Assembly (NCBI RefSeq): GCF_000018065.1
Contig: NC_009840.1
Location: forward strand, 62,001 to 126,000
DNA length: 64,000 nucleotides
Source: Prochlorococcus marinus str. MIT 9215
GTDB lineage: Bacteria > Cyanobacteriota > Cyanobacteriia > PCC-6307 > Cyanobiaceae
Reading direction: 5' to 3'
Below the pieces are notes generated by a model that saw nothing but the letters and a program-made list of their open reading frames with translations, was not told where the DNA came from and did not search any database. A program made the position numbers and the translations under genes. How positions within the stretch are numbered: the first letter of the stretch is position 1; every line of letters starts with the position of its first letter. Below, in pieces: positions 17,767 through 28,103 of the stretch.

Positions 17767-19698
17767 ATGAGTTCAATGAAAAATCACATTAAACACAAAA
17801 GTGAAGAACTCAATAAATCAAAAAATTCTCATAGAGAGCTATTACTTGTAAAAAATTTAATTTTCTGGATTGAACCTATAAATGCGAAAAAAGACGGAAT
17901 AAATGCAATTTTTGTAAGACCTTTTAATAAAAAAAAATCGCGCCCTCAGAATCTTACAGGAGAGAAGTTTTGTATAAAAAACTCTTTTCATGGATATGGA
18001 GGTATGTCATATAAATGTTTTGAATATGGTGAAAATATATATATATTTTGGATTGATCAATTATCTAAATCATTATGGACTCAAGTTTTTCAAATTAATA
18101 ATCTTGAATATTCTGATAATTATGTTTTGCCAAAAGGAAACCAAAAAAAATTAACTAATTCAATTGAGGGTAATTTTGATGGATGTTTTTGCCTAATTAA
18201 TAAGGCTACTTTAATTGGTTTAATTGAGATAAATAAAAGAGATTTTCTTTTCTCATTAGATATAAAAGAAACAAATCAAGATCTTAAAATACTAAAAAAA
18301 TTCAACAATTTTGCTGGAGATTTATCTTCTAACCCAAAGGGTAATTTACTTTCTTGGATAGAGTGGGGTAGTCCATATATGCCTTGGGAAAAAAACGATC
18401 TTTTTTTTGCTGAAATAGATGTTTACGGTCAATTAAATAAAATAGAAAATTTTTCACATAAAAATATAAATAAAAATAAAAACGTTTCTTTTTTTCAACC
18501 CTATTGGATAAGTGGAACTCTTTTAGTATGTTCTGAAGATAGTTCTGGATGGTGGAACTTATTATTTTTAGATGTTCATGAAATTGAAAATATTTTTATT
18601 AAGAAAAGAGTAGAGAGAAATTTGATTGAATATGGAGTACCACAATGGGTCTCCGGAATAACATTTTTTTCAGGGAATATAAAAAATTTATTTTGCCTTG
18701 CAAAAAAAGAAAATAATTTAATAGTGGAACAATATAAAGATCTTGAATTCGTTAAAGAATTTTCTACTCCTTTTACCTCAATAAGTGATTTCAGCGTTTT
18801 TGGGAAAAAAGTTCTTTTAAAAGGTTATGGATCTGATTTTTTGGGAATTATATTTGAAATTGATTTTGCAGAAAAAGTTTTATCAAATTTTTCTGAGCAG
18901 ATTTTTATTGATCATATAAAAGAATGTTCAAAACCTGAAATATTTTGGTTTAAAGGTTTTGAAGATCAATCTACTCATTCTTTTCTTTATAGGCCTCTTG
19001 TTGAAAATTTTAGAAAGCCCCCTCTCCTTATTAGAGCTCATAGTGGACCAACTTTATGTTTTGATGGATCATATAATTCTGAAGTTCAATATTGGACGTC
19101 GAAGGGATTTTTTGTTGCTGAAGTTAATTATGGAGGATCATCAGGATTTGGCAAAGCATATAGAGAAAGGTTGAATAATAAGTGGGGTATTGTTGATTCT
19201 CATGATTGCAAAGCACTAGCACTTGAATTAATTAAATTACATCTAGTTGATAGTGATAAAGTAGTAATTTTTGGTAATAGCGCAGGTGGGTTAACTGCTC
19301 TGAATTGTATATTATGCAGCTCTATTTTTAAAGCAGCAATTTGTAAATATCCTGTTATCGATTTGAAGGATATGCATTACTACACTCATAGGTTTGAAAA
19401 AGATTATTTAAATTCTTTGGTAGGAGATTTTGAAAACAATCTTGATGACTACATAACTAGATCGCCAATAAATCAAATTAATAAAATAAAAAAACCTATC
19501 TTATTGTTTCATGGGAAAAAAGATAAAGTTATTTCGTATAAACAAACTTTAAAAATTCAAGAAATTTTGATTCGGAATAATAAATATTCAGAAGTTATAT
19601 TTTTTGAAAATGAAGGGCATGGGTTTAAAAATATTGAAAATAAAAAAATAGTGATGCAAAAATCTCGAGATTTTTTAAATAATGCTTTGAATATTTAA
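17767..19698 (+). CDS. S9-family serine peptidase (dipeptidyl aminopeptidase/acylaminoacyl peptidase type)
   Basis: 643 residues from the ATG at 17767; a TTG three codons upstream is also possible. The N-terminal part (about 30-370) has the repeated Trp-rich strands of a beta-propeller. The C-terminal alpha/beta hydrolase has the nucleophile Ser505 in GNSAGG, with Asp586 (GKKDKV) and His618 (EGHGF) in the right order for the triad. The propeller normally admits only short peptides. No signal peptide is seen, so it is probably cytoplasmic peptide turnover. Its stop overlaps that of sufS by 4 bases. Confidence 0.88.
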   Translation: MSSMKNHIKHKSEELNKSKNSHRELLLVKNLIFWIEPINAKKDGINAIFVRPFNKKKSRPQNLTGEKFCIKNSFHGYGGMSYKCFEYGENIYIFWIDQLSKSLWTQVFQINNLEYSDNYVLPKGNQKKLTNSIEGNFDGCFCLINKATLIGLIEINKRDFLFSLDIKETNQDLKILKKFNNFAGDLSSNPKGNLLSWIEWGSPYMPWEKNDLFFAEIDVYGQLNKIENFSHKNINKNKNVSFFQPYWISGTLLVCSEDSSGWWNLLFLDVHEIENIFIKKRVERNLIEYGVPQWVSGITFFSGNIKNLFCLAKKENNLIVEQYKDLEFVKEFSTPFTSISDFSVFGKKVLLKGYGSDFLGIIFEIDFAEKVLSNFSEQIFIDHIKECSKPEIFWFKGFEDQSTHSFLYRPLVENFRKPPLLIRAHSGPTLCFDGSYNSEVQYWTSKGFFVAEVNYGGSSGFGKAYRERLNNKWGIVDSHDCKALALELIKLHLVDSDKVVIFGNSAGGLTALNCILCSSIFKAAICKYPVIDLKDMHYYTHRFEKDYLNSLVGDFENNLDDYITRSPINQINKIKKPILLFHGKKDKVISYKQTLKIQEILIRNNKYSEVIFFENEGHGFKNIENKKIVMQKSRDFLNNALNI

Positions 19699-20936
19699 GA
19701 ATTTATTTTTAGAAAATCAATAGTATCCTTTAATTTTTCTATAAATATGTCAATTTCTTTCTTATTGGTTGTGAAATTCATGCTAACTCTAGCTGTTGAT
19801 TTAATTCCAATGTGCCTGTGAAGAGGTTGACAGCAATGATGCCCACTTCTAATGCATATTCCTTTTGAATCAAGAATTTCAGCAATATCGTTTGAATGTA
19901 TATTTTTAATATAAAAGGTGGCAAGAGAGGCTCTCTCTGGATCTATTTCCGGCGATGGACCTATAATTTCAATATTCTCTATTTGACTTAATTTTTCAAA
20001 TAAATATTTAGTAATATTTTTTTCATATTCATGAATTTCATTTAATCCAATAGTGTTTATGTAATTAATAGCCTCCGCAAGACCTATTGCTTCTGCAATG
20101 GCTGGAGTCCCAGCTTCAAATTTATGTGGTAGCTCTGCCCAAGTACTTGTCTCTTCAAAAACATCTTGAATCATTTCTCCACCTCCAAAGAGAGGTGGAA
20201 TTTTCTCTAGGATTTCTTTTCTTGACCAGAGGAAACCAATACCTGTAGGACCGCAAAGTTTATGTCCTGATCCAGCTAAAAAATCTATATCAAGATCTAT
20301 TACATCAAGTTTTTGATGCGCCAAACTTTGACATGCATCTATTAACACTAAAGAACCTTTTTGTTTAGCTAATTTAGTTATCTCTTTGATCGGATTACAG
20401 CAACCTAGAGTATTACTAACATGTACTAGGCTAACAAGCTTTGTTCTAGATGTTAGTTTTGATTTAAAGTCGTCTAAATCTAATTTTCCATCTTTATTTA
20501 TACCTATAAATTTTAATTTACATTTATTTTTTGCTGCAACCATTTGCCATGGAACAATATTGCTGTGATGCTCCATTATTGATAAGAGAATTTCATCGTT
20601 TTCTCTTAATGAAGATTCACCCCATGTTCTGGCCGCTAAATTGATTGCTTCAGTTGCATTTCTTGTGAAAATAATTTCTTTTGTTGAATTAGCTTTTATA
20701 TATTTACTAATTAAAAACCTTGCATTTTCAAATTCTTCTGTTGCTTTAGCACTTAATTGATGCGCGCCTCTGTGTACATTGGCATTAAACTTTCTATAAT
20801 ATTCATCAATTTTTCTTAAGACTTGTATGGGTTTTTGAGTAGTTGCAGCATGGTCTAAATAAATGATTTGCTCATTACTTTTTAAAAGAGGAAAGTCTTT
20901 CTTGGTTATCTCAGGAAAATTTTGAATTGTTTTCAT
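19695..20936 (-). CDS. sufS: Cysteine desulfurase SufS
   Basis: 413 residues. It releases sulfur from cysteine for Fe-S cluster assembly. The PLP lysine is K226 in SGHKLCGPTGIGFLW; the reactive cysteine is C368 in RSGHHCCQP, the group II (SufS/CsdA) arrangement. The N-terminus DHAATTQKP is also typical. It is the last gene of the suf run; its start overlaps the sufD stop in the sequence TAATG, so translation is probably coupled. No sufE is seen in the window. Confidence 0.96.
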   Translation of the reverse strand: MKTIQNFPEITKKDFPLLKSNEQIIYLDHAATTQKPIQVLRKIDEYYRKFNANVHRGAHQLSAKATEEFENARFLISKYIKANSTKEIIFTRNATEAINLAARTWGESSLRENDEILLSIMEHHSNIVPWQMVAAKNKCKLKFIGINKDGKLDLDDFKSKLTSRTKLVSLVHVSNTLGCCNPIKEITKLAKQKGSLVLIDACQSLAHQKLDVIDLDIDFLAGSGHKLCGPTGIGFLWSRKEILEKIPPLFGGGEMIQDVFEETSTWAELPHKFEAGTPAIAEAIGLAEAINYINTIGLNEIHEYEKNITKYLFEKLSQIENIEIIGPSPEIDPERASLATFYIKNIHSNDIAEILDSKGICIRSGHHCCQPLHRHIGIKSTARVSMNFTTNKKEIDIFIEKLKDTIDFLKINS

Positions 20937-22153
20937 TAATTCTCATTTAAAAGTTTATCAAGCAAATCCCATCTTTCTTTTGAGATGGGAATAAATGAAA
21001 TTATTTCTTGAAAGTAAGAACTCAATTGTAGTTTACTTGCTTCTTGTAATGTGATCCCTCTTGTTCGCATATAAAAAAGTTCTTCTTCATTTAATTGCGA
21101 AATTGTCGCTCCATGTTTGCATTTGACATCATCAGCAATTATTTCTAATTGAGGCTTTGTATCTATTTTTGCAAAATTTGATAAAAGTAAATTTCTGCTT
21201 AATTGAGAAGCATCAGTTTTCTGAGCAATTTTCGGAACTATTATTGAACCTTCAAATATTGCATGAGATTTATCGTCAGCGAGTGATTTATTGATTTGAT
21301 CTAGAAATCCATTAGGGCCATTAAAGTCTATTTTTGTATATGTAGAAATTTGTTCATCTTTTTTAGTGATTTGCATACCTTTGATATTGGTTTTAGCGTT
21401 TCCTGCGGATTGTTTAATACTAATTTCAAATCTTGCATAATTAAATTTGTAATGTAAAGATCCTAAGTTGTATTCACTATTTTTATGTTGAATTACATTG
21501 AGAGAATTTAATAGATTTGATTTGTTTTCACCGTAAGAAATCACACCATGATTTACGCAACTATTTTCTTCCAAACAAAAAAATGTTGATTGAGATAATG
21601 AGGAGTTTTTTTTACCTAGGTTTACTTGTAATAGTTCAATTTCACAATTTTTTTCTAAAAATATTACGAGAGTTTTAGCGTTTAAAGAATTACTTGATGC
21701 ATGACTAAAGATTTCTATAGGAGGGATTTTTGATCCATTTATTTTTAATCCCAAGATATTCTTCGTGCAACTTAAAGACAGATTCAGCAGATCACTCCAA
21801 TTTTCGTTTTGATCAAAAGAGGATATCTGTTCTTTGATATATTTATTTAATTCATCTTCACATAATTGCTGTATTGAATAATTTTTTTCTATCAATTTAA
21901 TTTGGCAATTTTTACCAATTATTAATCTAATAGTACTTTGAGATTCTTTCGGATAGGGTATATCAAATTTTGAATCTTTTTCATTAACTGCAAATTCTAA
22001 AAAGTTTGAAAATTTTGATTTATTTGAAAGTCTCCATAGCTCACTTTTTGGATTAGGGAGAGGACTTGATTGTAATTTATGTAGACAGATTTTTTGTATT
22101 TCTGTTTGATTATTAAATGATTTGTTAGTTTTTATTTTTTCAATAATTTCCAT
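20936..22153 (-). CDS. sufD: Fe-S assembly scaffold protein SufD
   Basis: 405 residues, homologous in the C-terminal half to SufB. The beta-helix region carries DDVKCKHGATISQLNEEELFYMRTRGI (quoted in part: KCKHGATISQ), typical of SufD/SufB C-termini. SufD with SufB and SufC forms the SufBCD complex, where clusters are built and iron is brought in. The N-terminal half is divergent, as usual. It is four bases from sufC, and its stop overlaps the sufS start. Confidence 0.93.
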   Translation of the reverse strand: MEIIEKIKTNKSFNNQTEIQKICLHKLQSSPLPNPKSELWRLSNKSKFSNFLEFAVNEKDSKFDIPYPKESQSTIRLIIGKNCQIKLIEKNYSIQQLCEDELNKYIKEQISSFDQNENWSDLLNLSLSCTKNILGLKINGSKIPPIEIFSHASSNSLNAKTLVIFLEKNCEIELLQVNLGKKNSSLSQSTFFCLEENSCVNHGVISYGENKSNLLNSLNVIQHKNSEYNLGSLHYKFNYARFEISIKQSAGNAKTNIKGMQITKKDEQISTYTKIDFNGPNGFLDQINKSLADDKSHAIFEGSIIVPKIAQKTDASQLSRNLLLSNFAKIDTKPQLEIIADDVKCKHGATISQLNEEELFYMRTRGITLQEASKLQLSSYFQEIISFIPISKERWDLLDKLLNEN

Positions 22154-22157
22154 TTAT

Positions 22158-22943
22158 TTAAGTCTCTTTTATAAAGTTATCAGTCCATTCGTAACCTTTT
22201 TTCTCAAGCTCTAGAGCGAGATTACTATCACCAGTTTTTATGATTTGCCCGTCTGACATAACATGCACATAATTTGGTTCAATTTCATCTAATAATCTTT
22301 GGTAGTGGGTAATTAGTATAATTCCAGTTTGTGCATTAGATATTTTTTTAATTCCTGATGCCACTATTCTTAGAGCATCAATATCTAGACCAGAATCGGT
22401 CTCATCTAATATTGCTATCTTGGGCTCAAGTAAAGCCATTTGCAGAATTTCATTTCTTTTTTTTTCACCTCCAGAAAATCCTTGATTCACACTTCTTGAT
22501 AGAAATGCATGATCCATTTTCACAAGTTCTAACTTTTTTTTAACTAATTCCTCGAAATCAAAAGTATCTAATTCTTCTTTATTGAGGAATTTCCTTCTAG
22601 CATTCGTTGAAACTCTAAGAAACTCAAGATTACTAACACCTGGAATCTCTATTGGATATTGAAAACCTAGAAAAATTCCTGATTGAGCTCTCTCTTCAGG
22701 TTCTAGAGAGTTGATATTTTCACCTAAAAATTTTATGTTGCCATTCGTAATATTATAAGAGGGATGTCCTGCAATAATTTTCGAAAGAGTACTTTTGCCA
22801 CATCCATTTCTTCCCATAATGGCATGGATTTCTCCAGGATAGACGGTAAGTGAAACCCCCTTTAAAATTGGAAGGTCATCAGTAGATGCAGAAAGATTTT
22901 CAACTTCTAAAATTGGATCTGATTCTTTCATTTTGCTTCGCAT
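22158..22943 (-). CDS. sufC: Fe-S assembly ATPase SufC
   Basis: 261 residues, an ABC-type ATPase without membrane domains. Walker [10 protein letters not shown], the SufC-typical signature [11 protein letters not shown] and Walker [13 protein letters not shown] are present. SufC drives conformational change in the SufB-SufD scaffold. Start MRSKMKESD; the second Met at residue 5 is an alternative. It is the second gene of sufBCDS. Confidence 0.97.
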   Translation of the reverse strand: MRSKMKESDPILEVENLSASTDDLPILKGVSLTVYPGEIHAIMGRNGCGKSTLSKIIAGHPSYNITNGNIKFLGENINSLEPEERAQSGIFLGFQYPIEIPGVSNLEFLRVSTNARRKFLNKEELDTFDFEELVKKKLELVKMDHAFLSRSVNQGFSGGEKKRNEILQMALLEPKIAILDETDSGLDIDALRIVASGIKKISNAQTGIILITHYQRLLDEIEPNYVHVMSDGQIIKTGDSNLALELEKKGYEWTDNFIKET

Positions 22944-22962
22944 CAGTTTAGAAATTGATTCA

Positions 22963-24405
22963 TTAACCTACTGATCCCTCTAGTTTAAGTGCCAGTAACT
23001 TATCTGCTTCAGCAGCAAATTCCATAGGTAATTGATTAAATACATCTCTGCAAAAACCGCTGACCATCATAGATACTGCCTCCTCAAATTCTATGCCTCT
23101 GCTTTGGAGATAAAAAAGTTGATCTTCTGAGATTCTACATGTGCTTGCTTCATGCTCAATTTCAGAATTGGGCTGTTGAGATTTAATGTAAGGAAATGTA
23201 TTTGCAGAAGCTTGATCCCCTATTAACATTGAATCGCATTGACTATAATTTCTTGAACCTGTAGCTTTTGTCCCCATTTTGACAAGGCCTCTGTAGCTAT
23301 TTATTGAATTACCTGCACTAATACCTTTGCTAACAATAGTTGATTTGGTCTTAGGACCAATATGGATCATTTTTGTGCCGGTATCTGCTTGCTGGAGATT
23401 ATTGGTGAGCGCTACTGAGTAAAATTCTCCTACAGATTCTTCCCCTAAAAGAAGACAGCTAGGATATTTCCATGTAATTGCAGACCCTGTTTCAACTTGA
23501 GACCAGCTAATTTTACTTCTCTTACCTAAACATTTTCCTCTCTTGGTGACAAAATTAAAAATTCCACCAATACCTTCTTCATCCCCAGCATACCAATTTT
23601 GAACTGTTGAATATTTTATTGAGGCATCATCTAATGCTATAAGTTCTACAACTGCTGCATGTAGGGTATTTGTATCAAACATTGGAGCTGTACAACCTTC
23701 AAGATAACTTACAGAACTTGATTCTTCTGCAATGATTAGTGTTCTCTCGAATTGTCCTGAATCTCCACTATTAATTCTAAAGTAGGAAGATAGATCCATA
23801 GGACAGGTAACACCTTTTGGGATATAAACAAAAGAACCATCACTAAAAACAGCAGAATTTAGTGCTGCAAAATAATTATCACTAGCTGGAACTACTGTTC
23901 CTAAATATTGTTCAATCAAATCCGAGTGATTTTTTACTGCTTCACTGATTGAGCAAAATATAACGCCATGTTCAGCAAGTTCTTCTCTAAAAGTTGTAGC
24001 TATAGAAACACTATCAAAAACAGCATCTACTGCTACATTTGTGAGTTTTTTTTGCTCAGTAAGAGGTATTCCCAGTTTGTCAAAAGTCTCAAGAAGTTTG
24101 GGATCAACTTCATCTAAACTAGAAATTTTCTCTTTTTGCTTGGGGGCAGAGTAATAAATTATATCTTGATAATCGATTTGTTTATATCCTAATCCTGCCC
24201 AATCAGGTTCATCCATTTTTTGCCATTTTTTAAAGGCTTTTAATCTAAAGTCAAGGAGGTATTTTGGCTCTTCTTTTTTCTGAGAAATTAATCTTATTAT
24301 GTCTTCATTTAATCCCTTTGCTATTTTTTCAGTTTCAATATCAGTAACGAAGCCATATTTGTAGGGTTCTTTTACTACATCTTTAACTAAATTTTCGTTG
24401 ACCAT
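22963..24405 (-). CDS. sufB: Fe-S assembly scaffold protein SufB
   Basis: 480 residues from the ATG at 24405 ([11 protein letters not shown]), the usual length for cyanobacterial SufB. The same frame extends 20 codons upstream, but those residues do not match the family. Features include [22 protein letters not shown]-like [10 protein letters not shown], and the C-terminal [17 protein letters not shown]. SufB carries the cluster assembly site on its beta-helix. It is the first gene of the sufBCDS operon; the 95-base region to the divergent gene at 24501 must contain the promoter. Confidence 0.96.
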   Translation of the reverse strand: MVNENLVKDVVKEPYKYGFVTDIETEKIAKGLNEDIIRLISQKKEEPKYLLDFRLKAFKKWQKMDEPDWAGLGYKQIDYQDIIYYSAPKQKEKISSLDEVDPKLLETFDKLGIPLTEQKKLTNVAVDAVFDSVSIATTFREELAEHGVIFCSISEAVKNHSDLIEQYLGTVVPASDNYFAALNSAVFSDGSFVYIPKGVTCPMDLSSYFRINSGDSGQFERTLIIAEESSSVSYLEGCTAPMFDTNTLHAAVVELIALDDASIKYSTVQNWYAGDEEGIGGIFNFVTKRGKCLGKRSKISWSQVETGSAITWKYPSCLLLGEESVGEFYSVALTNNLQQADTGTKMIHIGPKTKSTIVSKGISAGNSINSYRGLVKMGTKATGSRNYSQCDSMLIGDQASANTFPYIKSQQPNSEIEHEASTCRISEDQLFYLQSRGIEFEEAVSMMVSGFCRDVFNQLPMEFAAEADKLLALKLEGSVG

Positions 24406-24500
24406 GTTATTCAAAAATAACTCATTACAATTAGCTTTATACACTCTAACGAAAGATATCCCCAATATTGAGTTTTTTTCCTTTATTAAACTAAAAATTA

Positions 24501-24854
24501 ATGTCTAATCATCTTGATCCCTTGTCTAACCCCTTAAACATGCAAACTATTCAAGAAATTGATAATCTTGATTTACCAATAATGAAGAAACATCATTTAA
24601 GAATACTCGCTCATTGCCTACAGATTATAAAAATTATCAAGGCAGATAACAGTTTTGAATATCAAAATAAAAATCCCCTGAGAGAATGGTGTGATAATCA
24701 ATCCAAAAAATTTGATGATAAAAAATTTAGTGATCTTTTTTATGAGCAATTAGAATCTACTTCAAAAAAATTAAGTACTTTTTCAAAAAAAATAGGTAAA
24801 AATATTGAGGATTTAGAAATAGATGATTTAGTAACTCTAGTTGAACAACGCTAG
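24501..24854 (+). CDS. Hypothetical protein divergent from sufB, 117 residues
   Basis: Unrecognised family. The N-terminal 60 residues look helical ([20 protein letters not shown]), followed by a Lys/Asp/Ser-rich middle and an acidic C-terminal helix ([17 protein letters not shown]). No membrane segment, signal peptide or helix-turn-helix is evident. In many cyanobacteria the repressor gene sufR is divergent from sufBCDS; this protein is too short, lacks the SufR cysteine cluster and has only one Cys in this region, so it is not SufR. Confidence 0.7.
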   Translation: MSNHLDPLSNPLNMQTIQEIDNLDLPIMKKHHLRILAHCLQIIKIIKADNSFEYQNKNPLREWCDNQSKKFDDKKFSDLFYEQLESTSKKLSTFSKKIGKNIEDLEIDDLVTLVEQR

Positions 24855-25123
24855 ATCACCTTCGGATTGATCCCAAAGAAAAAATATATTTTTGTTGAGT
24901 CGTTAACAAAATCAGGTAATAAAATTTAAAAAAAAAGAAAATTAATTTACATTCTAAAAAACCATCAAAACTAATTAATTGCATTGATACCAACTGTTTT
25001 GACAAGAAATATAAATTTTGAGAATTTTTTAGTAGTCAGAGGATCCTGACGACAGGGCAAAAACACACACAATTCCCAAAAAAAAAGAACATACTGATCC
25101 CAAACAAAAACGGAGATTTTAAA

Positions 25124-26224
25124 GTGGCTGATGGGATCATGAATAAAGATCAATTACTCTCACTTACCCTCAGACAATTACGTCAAGAAGCAAGTAAATT
25201 ATCAGTACCGCTATATAGCCGTAAAACAAAAGCTGTTCTAGTTGAATTAATACTTAAGTATCAAGAAAAATCTTCAGATAAAACTTATAAAAGTTCACCT
25301 AATCCAAAATTTGAAGAAACTTTTGAGTCCAATACTTTAATTAGTAGTGAAGAAGTTAAAACAAATGTAGTATTCTTACCCCGAGATCCTGATTGGGCGT
25401 ATGTTTTTTGGCAAATTTCTGATTCCGATAGAGAAAAAGCACAATCTTTGGGAGCAAATAAATTATGTTTACGATTATTTGATGCATCTGGTTCAGAAGG
25501 GAGCAACTTGAATCAAGGAACACTAAGGGAGATAGCAGTTGATAGTTACAGTACAGAGTGGTACTTGCCAATTCCACTTGCAGATAGAGATTATAAAGTC
25601 GAATTAGGTTATAAATATGGCTTTAACTGGATGTCACTAGCATTTTCTTCTGTAAGCCACGTTCCTGCCTCTCATCCTTCTGAGCAAATTCTTGATAAAT
25701 TTGTACCTTTTAATTTGGATTCTACTTCTGAGTCAATACCAGATATTTCAAATCCTGTTGTTTCAGAACAAAATGGTATGCATGAAAGATTATACCAAGC
25801 AGCAACTAATATTCCTCTCAGAAGAAAAGTTGGTTCTGAAGAATTCATGGAAAATGTAAATTCTACAAGCCTTAATGATAATCTCACAGACTCAGGTGCT
25901 GGTAAATGGTCATCAGGTTTAAATGATTCTGGAAGCGGAATTGTTAAAAATAGATCTTTTTGGCTAGTCGCCGATGCTGAATTAATCGTTTATGGAGCTA
26001 CAGAACCTTCTGCAAAACTAACAATAGGTGGAGAAGATGTGCCACTTGCTGCAGATGGTACTTTTAGAATTCAAGTTCCATTTAGAGATGGGACACAAAA
26101 ATATGATATTCAAGCTATCGATATATCTGGTGAGCAAGAAAAAAGGATATCAATGAAATTTGATAGAACTACACCACTTGACGATACAAATGAAAAAGAC
26201 AATGCTGAGACTGAATGGTTTTAA
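25124..26224 (+). CDS. DUF4912 protein with N-terminal SAP/Rho_N-like domain
   Basis: 366 residues from a GTG; an ATG at 25139 is an alternative. Residues 6-48 (LLSLTLRQLRQEASKLSVPL) form a SAP/Rho-N-like helix-loop-helix, often nucleic-acid binding. Residues about 75-180 match DUF4912 (FLPRDPDWAYVFWQISDSDR and later EIAVDSYSTEWYLP). A beta-rich Ser/Asn-rich region and a C-terminal sheet (ELIVYGATEPSAKLTIGGE) resemble an Ig-like fold. The protein is widespread in cyanobacteria and of unknown role. Confidence 0.82.
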   Translation: MADGIMNKDQLLSLTLRQLRQEASKLSVPLYSRKTKAVLVELILKYQEKSSDKTYKSSPNPKFEETFESNTLISSEEVKTNVVFLPRDPDWAYVFWQISDSDREKAQSLGANKLCLRLFDASGSEGSNLNQGTLREIAVDSYSTEWYLPIPLADRDYKVELGYKYGFNWMSLAFSSVSHVPASHPSEQILDKFVPFNLDSTSESIPDISNPVVSEQNGMHERLYQAATNIPLRRKVGSEEFMENVNSTSLNDNLTDSGAGKWSSGLNDSGSGIVKNRSFWLVADAELIVYGATEPSAKLTIGGEDVPLAADGTFRIQVPFRDGTQKYDIQAIDISGEQEKRISMKFDRTTPLDDTNEKDNAETEWF

Positions 26225-26231
26225 TAAATTA

Positions 26232-26402
26232 ATGCAGAAAAAAATTGTAGCTTTTACTCCATTGTTTGGGGCCTTAACGTTTCCATTAATAGTTCCCATT
26301 ACAATTTCTAAGTTTGGTGTTAACTATGGAATTCTAAGTGCATTATTAATTTCTTCATTATGGTTTATCGCTATGTTAAGAACATCCGAAATGCCCCATT
26401 AA
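26232..26402 (+). CDS. Small membrane protein, 56 residues
   Basis: Starts at the ATG at 26232 (MQKKIVAFTPLFG), eight bases after the DUF4912 stop; the frame is open further upstream but there overlaps DUF4912. Two hydrophobic segments (about 8-24 and 31-48) are joined by KFGVNYG. Unrecognised family, and a plausible conserved small membrane protein given its spacing in a same-strand run before pgm. Confidence 0.65.
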   Translation: MQKKIVAFTPLFGALTFPLIVPITISKFGVNYGILSALLISSLWFIAMLRTSEMPH

Positions 26403-26434
26403 TTTAGTTAGATTTTTTGAAGCTTTTTTAAAAT

Positions 26435-28072
26435 ATGACTCAAATTAATGTTATAAATATCAATTCTCCTTTTCTAGATCAAAAACCAGGAACTTCAGGT
26501 TTAAGAAAAAGTACTTTAAAGTTTCAGGAAGAACATTATTTAGAAATTTTTATTGAAGCAATATTACAATCATTGGAAGATTTAAAAGGTTCAACATTAG
26601 TAGTTGGTGGTGATGGCAGATACGGCAATATTGAAGCAATAGAAAAAATCGTCCAAATATGCATTGCTCATAAAGTTCAAAAGGTTATTGTTCCAAAATA
26701 CGGTTTATTATCTACTCCTGCGACATCAAATTTAATTAGAAAAGAAAATGCTATTGGTGGAATTATTCTTTCTGCAAGCCATAATCCTGGCGGGATTGAT
26801 GGCGACTTTGGAGTGAAATTGAATATTTCTAATGGTGGACCAGCTCCTGAGATAATTACTAATAAGATTTTCAAGGCCTCACAATTACTAACTTGTTATA
26901 AAATTTGTAAAATTCAATTACCTAATTTTAGTGAATATGGAACTTATTCTTACGGTGAAACTATCTTAGAAATTATTGATGGTTTAAAAGATTATTCTAA
27001 TTTGATGGAGAAAATTTTTGATTTTGATCAAATTAGTGATTTTTTAAAAAAAGACTTCTCATTAATCTTTGATGCAATGAATGCTGTTACAGGCCCATAT
27101 GCAAAAAATATTTTTGTTGAAAAAATGGGTCTTGCACATGATTGTGTCATGAATGGTAACCCGTTAAAAGATTTTGGAGGTTTACATCCTGATCCTAATC
27201 TTACTTATGCATCCCACTTGGCTGATTTATTACTAAATAAAAAATCTTATAGTTTTGGTGCTGCATGCGATGGAGATGGAGATAGAAATATGATTTTAGG
27301 AAATGGATGTTTTGTAAATCCTAGTGATAGTCTTGCAGTTATCACTGCAAACACAAAATGTGTCCCTGGTTATAAAGATGGTATTACAGGTGTGGCACGA
27401 TCCATGCCAACCAGCTCAGCGGTTGATAATGTTGCTCGAGCATTAAATATTCCTTGTTTCGAGACACCTACTGGCTGGAAATTTTTTGGAAATCTTTTAG
27501 ATTCTAATTTAATTACTTTATGTGGAGAAGAAAGTTTTGGAACAGGTAGTAACCATGTGAGAGAGAAGGATGGATTATGGGCAGTTTTGTATTGGTTACA
27601 AGTTTTAGCTGAGAAAAATTGTTCGGTAAGTGATTTGATGCAGAATCATTGGAAACAATTTGGTAGAAATTATTATTCAAGACATGATTATGAGGCAATT
27701 CCCTCAAGTATTGCTAATCAAATCTTTGGTAATCTAACTTCTATGCTCGAAAATTTAAAAGGAAATAGTTTCGCTGGCCATTTAGTTAAATTTGCAGATA
27801 ACTTTTCATATTTAGATCCCGTTGATAATTCCATAAGTAAAAATCAAGGTTTAAGATTGGTCCTTGATGATAATTCTCGAGTAATAGTGCGCCTTTCTGG
27901 AACTGGAACTAAGGGTGCAACATTAAGACTTTACTTTGAAAAATTTTTCAATCCTCAACAGAATCTTGCTTTAAATCCTCAGATCGCTTTGAAACCTCTA
28001 ATAAATGATTTAGATGCTTTATTAAACATTTCAAAACTTACTCAAATGCAAACCCCTACAGTAATTACATAG
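26435..28072 (+). CDS. pgm: Phosphoglucomutase (alpha-D-glucose type)
   Basis: 545 residues. It interconverts glucose 1-phosphate and glucose 6-phosphate, linking glycogen synthesis to sugar catabolism. The phosphoserine loop SASHNPGG contains the catalytic S115; the metal loop is DGDGDR at 279-284; sugar-binding GEESFGTGS and the C-terminal phosphate loop RLSGTGTKGATLR follow. The start MTQINVININSPFLDQKPGTSGLRK is typical of the 545-residue Pgm family. Confidence 0.96.
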   Translation: MTQINVININSPFLDQKPGTSGLRKSTLKFQEEHYLEIFIEAILQSLEDLKGSTLVVGGDGRYGNIEAIEKIVQICIAHKVQKVIVPKYGLLSTPATSNLIRKENAIGGIILSASHNPGGIDGDFGVKLNISNGGPAPEIITNKIFKASQLLTCYKICKIQLPNFSEYGTYSYGETILEIIDGLKDYSNLMEKIFDFDQISDFLKKDFSLIFDAMNAVTGPYAKNIFVEKMGLAHDCVMNGNPLKDFGGLHPDPNLTYASHLADLLLNKKSYSFGAACDGDGDRNMILGNGCFVNPSDSLAVITANTKCVPGYKDGITGVARSMPTSSAVDNVARALNIPCFETPTGWKFFGNLLDSNLITLCGEESFGTGSNHVREKDGLWAVLYWLQVLAEKNCSVSDLMQNHWKQFGRNYYSRHDYEAIPSSIANQIFGNLTSMLENLKGNSFAGHLVKFADNFSYLDPVDNSISKNQGLRLVLDDNSRVIVRLSGTGTKGATLRLYFEKFFNPQQNLALNPQIALKPLINDLDALLNISKLTQMQTPTVIT

Positions 28073-28103
28073 AATTGAAAATAATGATTTTTTGATTTTT
28101 TTT

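Noticed and set aside
24406-24465. Upstream extension of sufB
   Set aside because: The ATG at 24405 gives the standard 480-residue protein; the upstream codons are unrelated to SufB.
25035-25050. GTCAG/CTGAC hairpin upstream of the DUF4912 gene
   Set aside because: Only five base pairs, and no T-run follows on either strand, so it is not a terminator. It may be a chance repeat.
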